Shown in pieces: positions 18,456 to 27,493 of a DNA stretch of 64,000 nucleotides. Source of the stretch: Bacteroidia bacterium (GTDB taxonomy: Bacteria > Bacteroidota > Bacteroidia > Cytophagales > JAAEPT01); the NCBI GenBank assembly GCA_030431525.1, contig JAUIJC010000001.1:69901-133900 (forward strand). The letters run 5' to 3'. The translations under genes were made by a program, and so were the position numbers. The notes beneath the pieces are model-generated. The model was not told where the DNA came from. It did no database searches and worked only from the letters and a program-made list of their open reading frames with translations. The stretch's first letter is position 1, and each line of letters opens with the position of its first letter.

Positions 18456-19055
18456 GTGGATTATGAAACCAACCATCACCAAACCTCACGGCATTTGAGC
18501 ACGTCAACACAATCCGCCGAAGCCATCAAGCGGGAATGGCTACAACTACAGAAGGCGCAGAAGGACCCACGACATTTCGGGCCCATCTACGAGCGTTACT
18601 TCCGCGATATTTACCTCTTCGTTTTTAAGCGAGTAAGTGAACAGGAGTCCACCCAAGATATCACCCAACAGGTGTTTATCAAGGCGATGAACTACCTTCC
18701 GCGATACAAGTTTCAAGGCCTGCCCTTTTCCTCGTTCCTATTTCGGGTGGCCACCAACGAGGTCAACCTGCATTTTCGAAGCGCCAACAGCCAGCGGAGC
18801 ATCAGCCTCGACGACAACGTGCTCATCACCTTAAAGAATGAGGATCAGGAATGTGACGGTTTTGAATGGAAGATGGAGAGCCTGCTGGATTGCCTGAACG
18901 AACTGAGCGAGGCCGAGGTTGAATTATTAGAGCTTCGTTTCTTTGAGGAACGGCCATTCAAGGAGGTGGCCTACATCCTCAACATCACCGAAAACAACGC
19001 CAAGGTTCGCTCCTATCGGCTGTTGGAGAAGATGAGGAAAATAATTCATGGGTAG
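18456..19055 (+). CDS. ECF-type RNA polymerase sigma factor
   Basis: 199 aa from GTG 18456, with GAGAGG just upstream. Sigma region 2 is visible: YLFVFKRVSEQESTQDITQQ followed by VFIKAMNYLPRYKFQGLPFS (2.1-2.4), and region 4: CLNELSEAEVELLELRFFEE, then RPFKEVAYILNITENNAKVR with the helix-turn-helix. ECF factors redirect RNA polymerase to small regulons. The next gene encodes a single-pass membrane protein in the place where an anti-sigma would be expected, but its sequence shows no zinc-binding anti-sigma motif. Confidence 0.9.
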   Translation: MDYETNHHQTSRHLSTSTQSAEAIKREWLQLQKAQKDPRHFGPIYERYFRDIYLFVFKRVSEQESTQDITQQVFIKAMNYLPRYKFQGLPFSSFLFRVATNEVNLHFRSANSQRSISLDDNVLITLKNEDQECDGFEWKMESLLDCLNELSEAEVELLELRFFEERPFKEVAYILNITENNAKVRSYRLLEKMRKIIHG

Positions 19056-19057
19056 CA

Positions 19058-19122
19058 AGACGCCAGACACAAGTAGCAAGACGTTCAGCGTTTCTTGATA
19101 CTTGATACTTGATACTTGATAC
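19058..19122. repeat. Intergenic hairpin repeat, TTGATAC class
   Basis: Four perfect tandem copies of CTTGATA (19094-19121). The left side ACAAGTAGCAAGA (19069-19081) is nearly complementary to TCTTGATACTTGA (19093-19105), so the unit can form a hairpin. Same words at 42030-42086 and 43362-43420. Confidence 0.75.
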
Positions 19123-19138
19123 CCACAAAGACTGTCAA

Positions 19139-19402
19139 ATGAAACGCTATAACATAAAAGTCAATCAACCCCTTCCCTCCGACAAGGAGATTGAAAGCGC
19201 CAAGAACTTCAATGCCTTGCTCAAGGATGTGGAAGAACTACACCATCCACAAAAGATGGCCACCAAGCGCCATAAGAATCAGCGGTTGGTTCGGATTTTG
19301 GTCGTAATCATCGCCGTAGGGCTGGCACTCATGGCCTCCTTTGGGCTATTTGACAAAAAGGAGGAGACCAAAAAGCCTACTCAGACCGTTAATCCGAAAT
19401 GA
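19139..19402 (+). CDS. Small single-pass membrane protein downstream of the ECF sigma factor
   Basis: 87 aa from ATG 19139 (the frame is open from 19109, inside the repeat). Basic and acidic N-terminal cytoplasmic half (ESAKNFNALLKDVEELHH), one hydrophobic helix (VRILVVIIAVGLALMASFGL), then a short Lys/Thr-rich tail. Its position after a sigma gene suggests a regulatory partner, but I see no conserved anti-sigma motif. It overlaps the DUF1573 gene by 4 bases (ATGA), so the two are translationally coupled. Confidence 0.7.
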   Translation: MKRYNIKVNQPLPSDKEIESAKNFNALLKDVEELHHPQKMATKRHKNQRLVRILVVIIAVGLALMASFGLFDKKEETKKPTQTVNPK

Positions 19403-19770
19403 TGAAAAAGATTCTTTCCCTGACCCTTCTGTTTTTGGTGGGCATTGTGATCGCACAAAACGCCAGCTCCCTGACCTTTGAGAAAACCCGACACGATTTG
19501 GGCGACATGAAACAGGGAGATAAGAAATCTGTGGATTTCAGCTTCACAAACACAGGTCAGACGCCTGTGGTGATTGAGGATGTTATCGTGCAATGCGGAT
19601 GTACTGCTACCGAATGGCCCAAGGAACCCATTCATCCCAATGAGACCAACAGCATCCTCATCACTTTTGACTCTAAGGGAAAGGAAGGCATCCAACGAAA
19701 AACCATTACCGTGGTCACCAATACAGGCGACCGCATTGGATTAAAAATCTTTGCGAATGTGGTCAAGTAA
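19399..19770 (+). CDS. DUF1573 periplasmic protein
   Basis: 123 aa with a signal peptide (ILSLTLLFLVGIVIAQN). The mature protein is one DUF1573 domain: FEKTRHDLGDMKQGDKKSVD, FSFTNTGQTPVVIEDV, the conserved CGCTATEWPKEPIHPNE and a closing beta strand. This Ig-like (ASH/MSP-related) fold is very common and expanded in Bacteroidota; function unknown, location periplasm or surface. Coupled to the preceding small membrane protein and overlapping the next gene by 14 bases. Confidence 0.88.
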   Translation: MMKKILSLTLLFLVGIVIAQNASSLTFEKTRHDLGDMKQGDKKSVDFSFTNTGQTPVVIEDVIVQCGCTATEWPKEPIHPNETNSILITFDSKGKEGIQRKTITVVTNTGDRIGLKIFANVVK

Positions 19771-20281
19771 GCTCCTAACCACCCTTTTTATTTCATCCCT
19801 TTTCCTTCTGTATTCCCAATCCACAGAGGCCCAAAACAGAAAGTTCGGCATTTTGGCTGGCTACAGCTATTTGAATGGCCATGTTGGTCAATTGGGCATT
19901 GGCACCCACAGCCCCAAGACATATAGAATCCCGCTTATTCGTGGAGAAAATGGTTTACTGCTTTCAATAAAGACCAAACGGAGTTTTGAATCCTTTGAAC
20001 TGAACTCCGCCTATCACCTGAACAATTCCGCATGGGGCGGAGAACTTAACTACATCACTGGTGGACTTTTCTTCATCGGTATCGGTGGAAATTATTGGCG
20101 TGTCCCAGCAACGGAATTAGAGGGAGAAAACCCTCAAGACTTTTGGGGGATGAAACTCATCGCAGGCATCAAGCTGAAAAACCTCAAACTCTCTTACCGC
20201 TATTTTCCCGCCTACAATAAGACTTGGGAATCGTTCTTTGGAAGCCATTCGGCTTCTGTTTCCTATGCCTTTTATTTATAG
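19757..20281 (+). CDS. Secreted/outer-membrane beta-barrel-like protein
   Basis: 174 aa from ATG 19757, overlapping the DUF1573 stop. Signal peptide LLTTLFISSLFLLYSQSTEA followed by Q. The rest alternates in the manner of amphipathic strands (FGILAGYSYLNGHVGQLGI, LKNLKLSYRYFPAYN) and ends in SASVSYAFYL with a terminal aromatic-hydrophobic pattern usual for outer-membrane barrels. About eight strands, so perhaps an OmpW/OmpX-sized barrel. Family not identified. Last gene of the ECF-led operon. Confidence 0.65.
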   Translation: MWSSKLLTTLFISSLFLLYSQSTEAQNRKFGILAGYSYLNGHVGQLGIGTHSPKTYRIPLIRGENGLLLSIKTKRSFESFELNSAYHLNNSAWGGELNYITGGLFFIGIGGNYWRVPATELEGENPQDFWGMKLIAGIKLKNLKLSYRYFPAYNKTWESFFGSHSASVSYAFYL

Positions 20282-20289
20282 CCTACCCC

Positions 20290-20871
20290 ATGGATATCTG
20301 GAAACACAGCCTTCTTTCTCAAAGAAAGTTTGGTGGAAAACCCGAAGACTACTTTGAAGTCCATAAATTCATTGATTCTTCCAAACTCTATTTCTTCCAC
20401 TTTAAACATCGGTGCCTTCTTCATCATACTTTAGGAATTGAGATTGCGACGCAGATATTTGGTGATTACTTGGTGAATCAAGAAGGTTCAACCATCCTTA
20501 TCCGAGACATTGTTGCAGAACATTGCAAAGAAGACCTGAATAATCATGTCCCCACAGTCTCAGAATGGTTTTCAGGCAACGAAAGCATTGCAGATTACAT
20601 CACTGAAATTCCAGAGACAGGCAATGAGGATTTGCAGAAATTCATTCTTGCTCCCCTACTGAAGTCCAATTGTAAAGCAAGTCTAATCATCACCTGTAGT
20701 GACTTTGGGGTTGCATTGGTGGAAAAAATATTTGACCTCCCTACAGCTTTACATTTGAGAAGCCTTCTTCCTCAAGAACAAAATGTTAAGCAGGTTCTCA
20801 AAAACTTTCAACTAAGAAAACGATGGCAATTCACTCCTAACATGGAGGCAATAAAAATGCTTGAACAATGA
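20290..20871 (+). CDS. DUF6915-like protein
   Basis: 193 aa from ATG 20290, 8 bases after the barrel gene. The segment SLLSQRKFGGKPEDYFEVHK then FIDSSKLYFFHFKHRCLLHH and TLGIEIATQIFGDYLVNQEG, IRDIVAEHCKEDL, HVPTVSEWF resembles the DUF6915 pattern (GG.PEDY..IH...D.SK......RHR..HH..GI...E..FG). No function is known for that family, which I associate with mobile or accessory DNA. No signal peptide. Overlaps the next gene by 4 bases, so they act as a pair. Confidence 0.6.
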   Translation: MDIWKHSLLSQRKFGGKPEDYFEVHKFIDSSKLYFFHFKHRCLLHHTLGIEIATQIFGDYLVNQEGSTILIRDIVAEHCKEDLNNHVPTVSEWFSGNESIADYITEIPETGNEDLQKFILAPLLKSNCKASLIITCSDFGVALVEKIFDLPTALHLRSLLPQEQNVKQVLKNFQLRKRWQFTPNMEAIKMLEQ

Positions 20872-21530
20872 CTTTTAAAACTCAATTAACGACTCTCCTT
20901 GAAAGCCTAAAGCAAAACAACCAAAAACTGACTGCAATTTGGGATGCTGGTGGTGATCAAACAATCATCACCTTCTATATCGACAAACAGGAATACCGTT
21001 TTGAGGACAATGAACCTCTTTGGAATTATTTATACTCCTTACTCACTACTCAGTTTGAGCTCCCAAATGCAGGGGAAAGCTACAATGAAGGAGGAGGAGA
21101 ATTTCAATTGGATGAAAATGGAGATATCCAATTCGAGTACAATGAGTTTTACTACTTCGAAGACGAGGAAAACATTTCGAATGTAGATATTCAGAAAACA
21201 CTTGGAGGAAAAAGCTTTCCCTTAGAAATCACAAATCTCAAGGGTAAGAATAGCTCGATAGAATTCTTTGGAAGCACATATCCCAACACTCAATACCTTT
21301 TAGATATCCATTTCAAGGGCGAAAAATCTATTTCGGGGAAAATTCAAAAAGCTATCGAAACTTGCCTAACAAAACTCCTAAGTGAAATTTTCCCAGAAGA
21401 AAAGGACACCAAACTACAATTTTGGTTTGATGGTTTAGCCCACAAAAATATGCTTACACTGAATTCTCTACAAAAAACGCCTTTGGTAGTCCTTAAGGAT
21501 ACAAGAAAAGGCATCGTAACACTTTTTTGA
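20868..21530 (+). CDS. Hypothetical acidic protein
   Basis: 220 aa, ATGA overlap with the preceding gene. Strongly acidic, no signal peptide. The N-terminal half, TAIWDAGGDQTIITFYIDKQ and later GESYNEGGGEFQLDENGDIQ, FEYNEFYYFEDEE, recalls immunity-like or DUF6878-type proteins that contain a D-GGD motif followed by a GG.G.F..D stretch. The C-terminal half (GKISGKIQKAIETCL-like helix, FWFDGLAH) is unassigned. Composition is more AT-rich than the core genes. With the DUF6915-like gene it may form an acquired two-gene module. Confidence 0.55.
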   Translation: MTFKTQLTTLLESLKQNNQKLTAIWDAGGDQTIITFYIDKQEYRFEDNEPLWNYLYSLLTTQFELPNAGESYNEGGGEFQLDENGDIQFEYNEFYYFEDEENISNVDIQKTLGGKSFPLEITNLKGKNSSIEFFGSTYPNTQYLLDIHFKGEKSISGKIQKAIETCLTKLLSEIFPEEKDTKLQFWFDGLAHKNMLTLNSLQKTPLVVLKDTRKGIVTLF

Positions 21531-21545
21531 TGCCACAAGAACAAA

Positions 21546-21587
21546 AAAGGTGAAGCCCTCACGAGCTTCACCTTTCCTTTTTTATAA
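21546..21587. terminator. Bidirectional terminator between convergent genes
   Basis: AAAGGTGAAGC (21546-21556) with GCTTCACCTTT (21565-21575), loop of 8, T-run to the right and A-run to the left. Confidence 0.85.
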
Positions 21588-21603
21588 TACTGTGAGCTTT
21601 TTA

Positions 21604-23472
21604 TTACTGCTCATCCAATACCTTAAACTCAGTACGACGGTTCAAGCTACGGCCTTCATCGTCATCGTTAGAAGCGATTGGCTGGAATGAACCATAACCT
21701 TTTGGTACCAAACGCTCTTCCTTAATGCCCTGAGCAACCAAGTAGTTTACAACCGCCTTAGCACGCTCTACGGAAAGCTTCAAGTTTGACTCGTCGCTAC
21801 CCACGTTATCGGTGTGGCCAGAAATCTCAACTTTGATTTCAGGATACTTATTCAAGTACTCCACCAACTTGTTCAACTCTGGGAAAGAGTTTTGAGTCAA
21901 GTTCGACTTACCAGTTTCGAAGAAGATGTTACGCAAAACGATTTTGGAACCCTTCTTTGTTACAGGCATCCAAACGTTTTTCTCCACGAAATCAACACCC
22001 TCCAGCTTCTCCAAAGAGAAGTGCTCAGAGTGGAAAAGGTGGCCTTCGTGCTCAACGGCGATACCGTAGTCAACGCCAGCAGGCAATGTCACCAAGTACT
22101 CACCAGTGGAACCGTTGGAATGCAAGCTGGCAATCACCTCACCTGTAGTGTTATTAGTCAAGGTGATGCGCGCCTCGATTGGCTTATTACTAAGCTCCTC
22201 CTTGATAAAGCCTTTCAAGACCATCAAGTTGTGCTTCTTCTCCTCTTGTGGAATCTTGATTTCATAGATGTCAGCACCACCCGAACCTCCAGACTTGGAA
22301 GAAGCATAGTAACCAACACCCTCGGCAGACATTACGAAGCCAACCTCACGGCCAGCCGTGTTGATTGGGTAGCCCAAATTTTCTGGTTCACTCCACTCAC
22401 CAGTCTCCTCGTCCCAAACTACCTTGAACACATCAGAGTTACCCATGGTGGAATGGCCTTTCGAGCTAAAGTAAAGCGTCTTGCCATCTGGGTGCATGAA
22501 TGGGGTGTCCTCGTCGTAGTCAGAGTTGATATGGTCGCCCATTTTCACAGCCTCAGACCAGTTGCCACTTGCTTCCTTCTTGGAAGTGTAAAGGTTTTGC
22601 ACGCCATTTTCCTCACGACGCACAAAGAACAAGGTGCGCTCATCTGGAGAGATGGAAACCGAAGATTCTTTCAACTCAGTGTTGAAAGGCAATGGATGTG
22701 GCTCAGTCCAAACGCTGTCGTGAAGCTCGGACATGAACAAGTCGCCTCCACCAACATCATCACGGTAGATGAACATGGTCTGACCATCGGAAGAAAGACC
22801 TACGATGGCATCGTTGTGATCCGTATTGATTGGCGCTCCGAGGTTAGCAGGAGGCGTCCAAGAACCATTATCAAATTTCGAGAAATAAACATCCTCCACT
22901 TTACCAGCGTTCTCACCCTCGCGCGTGATGCGGTGTGAGGTGAAGAACATCTTTTTGCCGTCAGCAGTTACGTGTGGAGAGAAGTCATGCTCCTCAGAGT
23001 TCAATGCAGTACCAAGATTTGAAATCTCCACAACTTGTGGGGATGCCAAATATGTGAGGCCATACTCGCACTCTTGAATTCGCTTAGCGACCAAGGCACT
23101 GTCATAACCTGACTCCTTGTAGAACTGGATAGCTGCCTTGAAATCATGCTCCCAGTGGTCAACCTCAGCCAAGGTGAACAACAACTCAGGCTGCTCCTTT
23201 TTCCTCAACTTTTTGCGCTTCTCATAAGCATAATCGATATACTTACGCGCTTGGTCCGCCTCACCATTCTCTACATACAACTGCGCCAAACGCAAGTTCA
23301 CGTGAGGATGCTTAGGATGCTTGGCATAGGCACGCTCAAAGAAAGAAAGCGCCTTGTCGTACTGTCCCTGTTCAAAATAATGCTCTCCCATCCGAGCGTT
23401 GTCACGCTGGGCAAAAAGACCCAAAGGAAGGCCGCAGCACAACAATGCGGTCAAAGGTTTGGTAATACGCAT
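21604..23472 (-). CDS. PorE-like TPR/PD40/OmpA peptidoglycan-binding protein
   Basis: 622 aa from ATG 23472 (an in-frame TTG at 23493 is possible). Signal peptide ends near LGLFAQ. Domain order: TPR repeats (about 25-105: YFEQGQYDKALSFFERAY), six-strand PD40/WD40-like propeller (about 165-385: FSPHVTADGKKMFFTSH, ISPDERTLFFVRR, FMHPDGKTLYFSSKG), carboxypeptidase-regulatory-like domain (about 405-490), OmpA C-domain (about 505-620: ISGHTDNVGSDESN). This order is that of PorE, which ties the type IX secretion machine to peptidoglycan. Paralogues with this layout are common in Bacteroidota, so the exact role is inferred. Confidence 0.85.
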   Translation of the reverse strand: MRITKPLTALLCCGLPLGLFAQRDNARMGEHYFEQGQYDKALSFFERAYAKHPKHPHVNLRLAQLYVENGEADQARKYIDYAYEKRKKLRKKEQPELLFTLAEVDHWEHDFKAAIQFYKESGYDSALVAKRIQECEYGLTYLASPQVVEISNLGTALNSEEHDFSPHVTADGKKMFFTSHRITREGENAGKVEDVYFSKFDNGSWTPPANLGAPINTDHNDAIVGLSSDGQTMFIYRDDVGGGDLFMSELHDSVWTEPHPLPFNTELKESSVSISPDERTLFFVRREENGVQNLYTSKKEASGNWSEAVKMGDHINSDYDEDTPFMHPDGKTLYFSSKGHSTMGNSDVFKVVWDEETGEWSEPENLGYPINTAGREVGFVMSAEGVGYYASSKSGGSGGADIYEIKIPQEEKKHNLMVLKGFIKEELSNKPIEARITLTNNTTGEVIASLHSNGSTGEYLVTLPAGVDYGIAVEHEGHLFHSEHFSLEKLEGVDFVEKNVWMPVTKKGSKIVLRNIFFETGKSNLTQNSFPELNKLVEYLNKYPEIKVEISGHTDNVGSDESNLKLSVERAKAVVNYLVAQGIKEERLVPKGYGSFQPIASNDDDEGRSLNRRTEFKVLDEQ

Positions 23473-23586
23473 AATTTGTTGAAGTTTCTTCAATGGCGGA
23501 TTTCTTACATCCGCCGAAATCAGCCAAATTGCAATCAGAAAGCAATTTGAGAAACAACCATCGCCTCAGAGGGTTGTTCATTCCTT

Positions 23587-23594
23587 CAAAAGTA
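23587..23594 (-). promoter_or_regulatory. -7 box of the PorE-like gene
   Basis: Minus-strand TACTTTTG matches TAnnTTTG about 115 bases before the ATG; no matching TTTG at the usual spacing. Confidence 0.35.
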
Positions 23595-23662
23595 CGAAAA
23601 AAGTAGTAGGGAAAGCACACCGGATTTACAGACTTCCGTATAACTCCCAAGATTCCGTGTCC

Positions 23663-24595
23663 ATGGCCACAACAGAAACCCATACCAAGCTCATCAAGCA
23701 AAAGGCCCTCGACCTTGGATTTATGTCTGTAGGCATCAGCAAAGCCACATTTTTAGAGGACGAAGCACCTCGATTGGAACAATGGCTCACGAAGAACATG
23801 CATGGTGAAATGGGCTACATGGCCAATCATTTTGACAAGCGCCTTGATCCCCGACTTTTAGTTGACGACGCAAAATCAGTTGTCTCCCTGACCTTGAACT
23901 ACTTCCCCGAAGAGGAACTTCAAACAGGCTACAAAATATCCAAATACGCTTATGGAAGGGATTACCACAAAATCATCAAGAAAAAGCTCAAGGCCTTCAT
24001 CGAGTACATTCAAGAAAACATTGGCGAGGTGAATGGTAGAGCATTCGTGGATTCCGCCCCTGTGATGGACAAGGCATGGGCGCAAAAAAGCGGTCTTGGA
24101 TGGATTGGCAAACACAGTAACCTGCTGACCAAACAAACTGGAAGTTTCTTCTTTATCGCAGAGCTTATCTTGGACCTTGAGCTGGAATACGACATACCCG
24201 TGGCGGACCATTGTGGTTCTTGCACCCGTTGCATTGACGCCTGCCCCACACAAGCCATCACTTCACCCTATGTGGTTGATGGCAGCAAATGCATCTCCTA
24301 CCTCACCATTGAACTCAAGGACCAAATCCCTTCGGAGTTTCAAGGAAAAATGGACGATTGGATTTTTGGCTGTGATGTATGCCAAGATGTTTGTCCGTGG
24401 AACCGCTTTTCAAAACCTCACTCCTCTCCTGATTTTTCCCCGAAAGAAGGACTCGAGGATATGACTAAAAAGGATTGGGAAGAGATCACTGAAGAAGTCT
24501 TTGAAAAGCTTTTCAATGGCACCCCTGTCCGCCGGACAAAATTTGAAGGACTAAAACGGAACATCGCCTTCGTTGCAAACAAAAAGACCCCTTGA
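23663..24595 (+). CDS. queG: Epoxyqueuosine reductase QueG
   Basis: 310 aa from ATG 23663 (GTG 23657 also possible). Last step of queuosine synthesis in tRNA: cobalamin- and Fe-S-dependent reduction of epoxyqueuosine. Visible: [20 protein letters not shown] and [12 protein letters not shown] (cobalamin/substrate region with the catalytic Asp in VDSAPVMD), and two 4Fe-4S motifs, [12 protein letters not shown] and [11 protein letters not shown]. No HEAT-repeat extension, so it is the short form. Followed by a terminator shared with the convergent Cas6-like gene. Confidence 0.95.
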   Translation: MATTETHTKLIKQKALDLGFMSVGISKATFLEDEAPRLEQWLTKNMHGEMGYMANHFDKRLDPRLLVDDAKSVVSLTLNYFPEEELQTGYKISKYAYGRDYHKIIKKKLKAFIEYIQENIGEVNGRAFVDSAPVMDKAWAQKSGLGWIGKHSNLLTKQTGSFFFIAELILDLELEYDIPVADHCGSCTRCIDACPTQAITSPYVVDGSKCISYLTIELKDQIPSEFQGKMDDWIFGCDVCQDVCPWNRFSKPHSSPDFSPKEGLEDMTKKDWEEITEEVFEKLFNGTPVRRTKFEGLKRNIAFVANKKTP

Positions 24596-24622
24596 CTCAA
24601 TAAAGAATCAAGGGGTTTATCT
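24587..24622. terminator. Terminator between queG and the Cas6-like gene
   Basis: ACCCCTTGA (24587-24595) with TCAAGGGGT (24608-24616), loop of 12, then TTATCTTTT; an A-run lies on the other side. Confidence 0.75.
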
Positions 24623-24644
24623 TTTGTAAGCGGATAATTCCTAC

Positions 24645-25445
24645 TTAGCCGTTGTTCTCTGGAACGTAAGGGATAGCGCGTCCAACAGGGTTAGTGTTGG
24701 CAATATCCACCATACCGAAGCCACCGTCGGCATACTCACCCAAACCACACTCAAAGATGAACTGCTGTACCTTTGGGTCGGCATACAACGTGAACGGGAA
24801 AGTGTATCCACGAATCTCACGAATGTATCCGTTGTGCTCTGAGGTATAGATGCGAGAGAACTTCTTGGAGCTGTCTCGGATCTTGTTCAGATAGTTCTGA
24901 TCTGGAACAAGCTGGAAGCGGTAGAATGAACCAATCTCCTCCTCTGTGAACATTCCTGAAACTTCCATGCGTGCCATAGTGGACTCATAGAGACAATCAG
25001 AAAACTCATCTTCAGTTGGGGAAACGAAATCTTTCTCCTTTTGAAGTTCCGTATTTGGACCAGTGATTACCATTGGGGAAATACAAACGTACTTCACTGC
25101 CTCGGCAAACTCTGGATCGTTCTCGCGCTCTACACTGTCTGGAGTGAGGTGCAAGTTACCCACTGGAATAATGCTCCTCTTGAAGAGCATCACCAACAAG
25201 GTATCGATAAACTTCTGGCTTGGGCTGGTAAATACCAACGTCACCTTATTGGAGAAGAAGTGCAAACCACTTTTCCCTACTTTGGTTTGGCCTTTCAATC
25301 CTGAAAAGCTGTACCTGTTATAATCACGGAACTCATCGGGCATTTGCTCCTTGAGTTCATCCACCAAGTTTGCAAGCAAATATTGGTGGTGGAACGGAAC
25401 CGAGGCTCCCCGGTTGTTCAGACTAAAAATTATCCTGACTCTCAA
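24645..25445 (-). CDS. cas6: Stand-alone Cas6-family protein (CRISPR RNA endoribonuclease fold)
   Basis: 266 aa, the size of Cas6. Family marks: N-terminal ferredoxin-like strand MRVRIIFSLN, then PFHHQYLLANLV; NRYSFSGLKGQTKV (equivalent of the TFS.L segment); VKYVCISPMVIT; and the C-terminal glycine-rich loop CGLGEYADGGFGMVD at residues 233-247. Cas6 cuts repeat RNA into crRNAs. Here no array or other cas gene is in the window, and the His usually found a few residues before the TFS segment is not evident (EFRDYNRYSFSG). H19 and H20 are the nearest histidines. It may be an exapted RNA-binding protein. Confidence 0.78.
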   Translation of the reverse strand: MRVRIIFSLNNRGASVPFHHQYLLANLVDELKEQMPDEFRDYNRYSFSGLKGQTKVGKSGLHFFSNKVTLVFTSPSQKFIDTLLVMLFKRSIIPVGNLHLTPDSVERENDPEFAEAVKYVCISPMVITGPNTELQKEKDFVSPTEDEFSDCLYESTMARMEVSGMFTEEEIGSFYRFQLVPDQNYLNKIRDSSKKFSRIYTSEHNGYIREIRGYTFPFTLYADPKVQQFIFECGLGEYADGGFGMVDIANTNPVGRAIPYVPENNG

Positions 25446-25607
25446 AACTTTAGCATTTTGGGGGTTACACTCAATCCTAACGGATAAAAAAAGCGTCCGG
25501 TTTTCCCTGAATGGGAAAGTCGCCTATTGACCAGATAGACACGACACACAATTTCTCTCCTTAGGACTTTAAACAACTATAAAATATGTAAGAAATATGC
25601 GATTCCC

Positions 25608-26708
25608 TTAAACATTAAATCGGAAATGCATAATGTCTCCATCTTCAACTACGTATTCTTTGCCCTCAACGGACATCTTTCCAGCTTCCTTCACTGCCTG
25701 CTCGGTTTTAAGCTGCTCATAATCTGGAAGCTTAATCACCTCGGCGCGAATGAATCCACGCTCAAAATCCGTGTGAATCACACCAGCAGCCTGAGGAGCT
25801 TTCCAGCCCCTTTCGATTGTCCAAGCCCTCACCTCTGTAACACCAGCGGTAAAGTAGGTAATCAAATTCAAGAGCTTATAAGAAGCGGCAATCAACTTAT
25901 CCAAACCAGATTGGGTCAAGCCATATTCACTAAGGAACATCGCCTTCTCCTCCTCGTCGTCGAACTCTGCGATTTGAGCTTCCAATGAGGCGTTAACAAC
26001 AACAACCTCTGCTTGCTCATCCTTAACCGCCTCCCTCAATTTATCAACGTACTCATTGCCGTTTGTGGCCAAGGATTCCTCGTCCACATTCGCCATGTAA
26101 ATAACTGGCTTGGCTGTGAGCAACTGCAATTCACGAAGAATATCCTCTTCAGGCTCCGTCAACTCCAAGTTGCGGACGTTCTTGCCTTCCTCAATGTGAG
26201 ACTTCACTTTTTGCAAAGCTGCGGCCTCCTTCTTGGCTTCGGCATTACCCGTTTTGGCAATTTTCTCCACACGAGCCAAACGCTTGTCGATGGATTCCAA
26301 ATCCTTCAACTGCAGCTCCAGATCAATCACTTCCTTGTCCTCAACAGGATGAACGCGTCCAGCTACGTGGACAATATTCTCGTTCTCGAAGCAACGGATC
26401 ACGTGGACAATGGCGTCAACTTCTCGGATGTTCGCCAAGAACTTGTTACCCAATCCCTCACCTTTACTTGCACCTGCAACAAGGCCAGCGATATCCACAA
26501 ACTCAATCACCGTAGGCACCACGCGCTCTGGCGATACCAATCCCTCCAACACCGTCAAACGCTGATCAGGTACTGATACCACACCAACATTTGGCTCAAT
26601 GGTGCAAAACGGAAAGTTTGCCGATTCAGCACCTGCGCTGGATAGCGCGTTAAACAGTGTCGATTTTCCCACATTGGGCAAACCGACGATGCCACATTTT
26701 AGTCCCAT
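25608..26708 (-). CDS. ychF: YchF/OLA1-type GTP-binding protein
   Basis: 366 aa from ATG 26708, chosen because [20 protein letters not shown] starts the G domain directly; the frame runs 18 codons further upstream. Walker [10 protein letters not shown], switch region [31 protein letters not shown], coiled-coil insertion (about 125-200), TGS-like C-domain with [17 protein letters not shown] and [11 protein letters not shown]. Obg-related P-loop protein that prefers ATP and binds ribosomes. A near-consensus promoter lies at 26794-26825. Confidence 0.96.
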   Translation of the reverse strand: MGLKCGIVGLPNVGKSTLFNALSSAGAESANFPFCTIEPNVGVVSVPDQRLTVLEGLVSPERVVPTVIEFVDIAGLVAGASKGEGLGNKFLANIREVDAIVHVIRCFENENIVHVAGRVHPVEDKEVIDLELQLKDLESIDKRLARVEKIAKTGNAEAKKEAAALQKVKSHIEEGKNVRNLELTEPEEDILRELQLLTAKPVIYMANVDEESLATNGNEYVDKLREAVKDEQAEVVVVNASLEAQIAEFDDEEEKAMFLSEYGLTQSGLDKLIAASYKLLNLITYFTAGVTEVRAWTIERGWKAPQAAGVIHTDFERGFIRAEVIKLPDYEQLKTEQAVKEAGKMSVEGKEYVVEDGDIMHFRFNV

Positions 26709-26793
26709 AGTATTATCTAAAAAAGAAGGCCCCACATAGAGCCTCGACAAATATAGAAACAATTTGATTTGAAGCTACGAAAAAAACGTAAAA

Positions 26794-26825
26794 CAAATCT
26801 ATTTGTTACACGTCGTTTGAACAAA
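26794..26825 (-). promoter_or_regulatory. Promoter of ychF
   Basis: Minus-strand TTTG at 26825-26822, spacer of 20, TAGATTTG at 26801-26794. Transcription would start near 26787, about 80 bases before the ATG. Confidence 0.6.
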
Positions 26826-26933
26826 GCAAAAACAAGCAAAACAGGCCGTGAAGCGCCCTAAAGGGTATTCACCATGTTTTTTTTGCCCATATGGCGATTT
26901 TTATTGCAAGCTAAACCACTGCAAAAAGCAAAA

Positions 26934-26966
26934 AAAAGCCCTTGAGCTAACTGCTCAAGGGCTTTT
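26934..26966 (-). terminator. Terminator of the DUF3276 gene
   Basis: AAAAGCCCTTGAGC (26934-26947) with GCTCAAGGGCTTTT (26953-26966), loop of 5, followed on the minus strand by a T-rich run. Confidence 0.9.
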
Positions 26967-26988
26967 CAATATTTCAACGGGTGGAGAC

Positions 26989-27315
26989 TTAATAACCTAA
27001 GTCCCTGCCAGCATTGTACTCCTCCTCTTCAGAGGTCTGCTCAAACTGCTCAAAGTCAACCTCCGGCATCAAGTCTTCCTTGATGTAATCAACGGCGTCG
27101 GAAAGAGCGTTCACAAACTTGGCAAAGTCCTCTTTATAAAGGAAAATTTTGTGTTTCTCATAGCTGAAACCATCCTCACGAACCTTACGCTTGCTTTCAG
27201 TAATGGTCAAGTAGTAGTCGTTGGAACGGGTGGACTTCACATCAAAAAAGTAAGTCCTTTTACCAGCACGTACTCGCTTGGAGTAGATCTCGTCGTTTTC
27301 TCTTCTATCTTCCAC
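26989..27315 (-). CDS. PUR-alpha-like nucleic acid-binding protein (DUF3276)
   Basis: 108 aa. One PUR repeat: EIYSKRVRAGKRTYFFDVKS, DYYLTITESKRKV, EKHKIFLYKEDFAKFVNALS then an acidic C-terminal tail (PEVDFEQFEQTSEEEE). Bacteroidota and spirochaete members dimerise to form a PUR domain that binds purine-rich single-stranded DNA or RNA. Monocistronic, with a strong terminator. The phylum-typical occurrence supports the taxonomic assignment. Confidence 0.92.
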   Translation of the reverse strand: MEDRRENDEIYSKRVRAGKRTYFFDVKSTRSNDYYLTITESKRKVREDGFSYEKHKIFLYKEDFAKFVNALSDAVDYIKEDLMPEVDFEQFEQTSEEEEYNAGRDLGY

Positions 27316-27493
27316 AATCCTAACATTTAGGGTTAATCCGTCATAAAACTATGACTTTTTAAAAAAGGAACAAAGTAATGCTTGACTTTCGTAAAAATCT
27401 GCGTAACCAAAGGATTTCCCCTCCTTGGGGCATCTTTAATTGAAAGTCTCTTAAATTTAGAGTTTTTAATCAGCTACGCAAAAATATTCACCC

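Noticed and set aside
24587-26600. CRISPR array expected near the Cas6-like gene
   Set aside because: No evenly spaced direct repeats with spacers are present there or elsewhere in the window.
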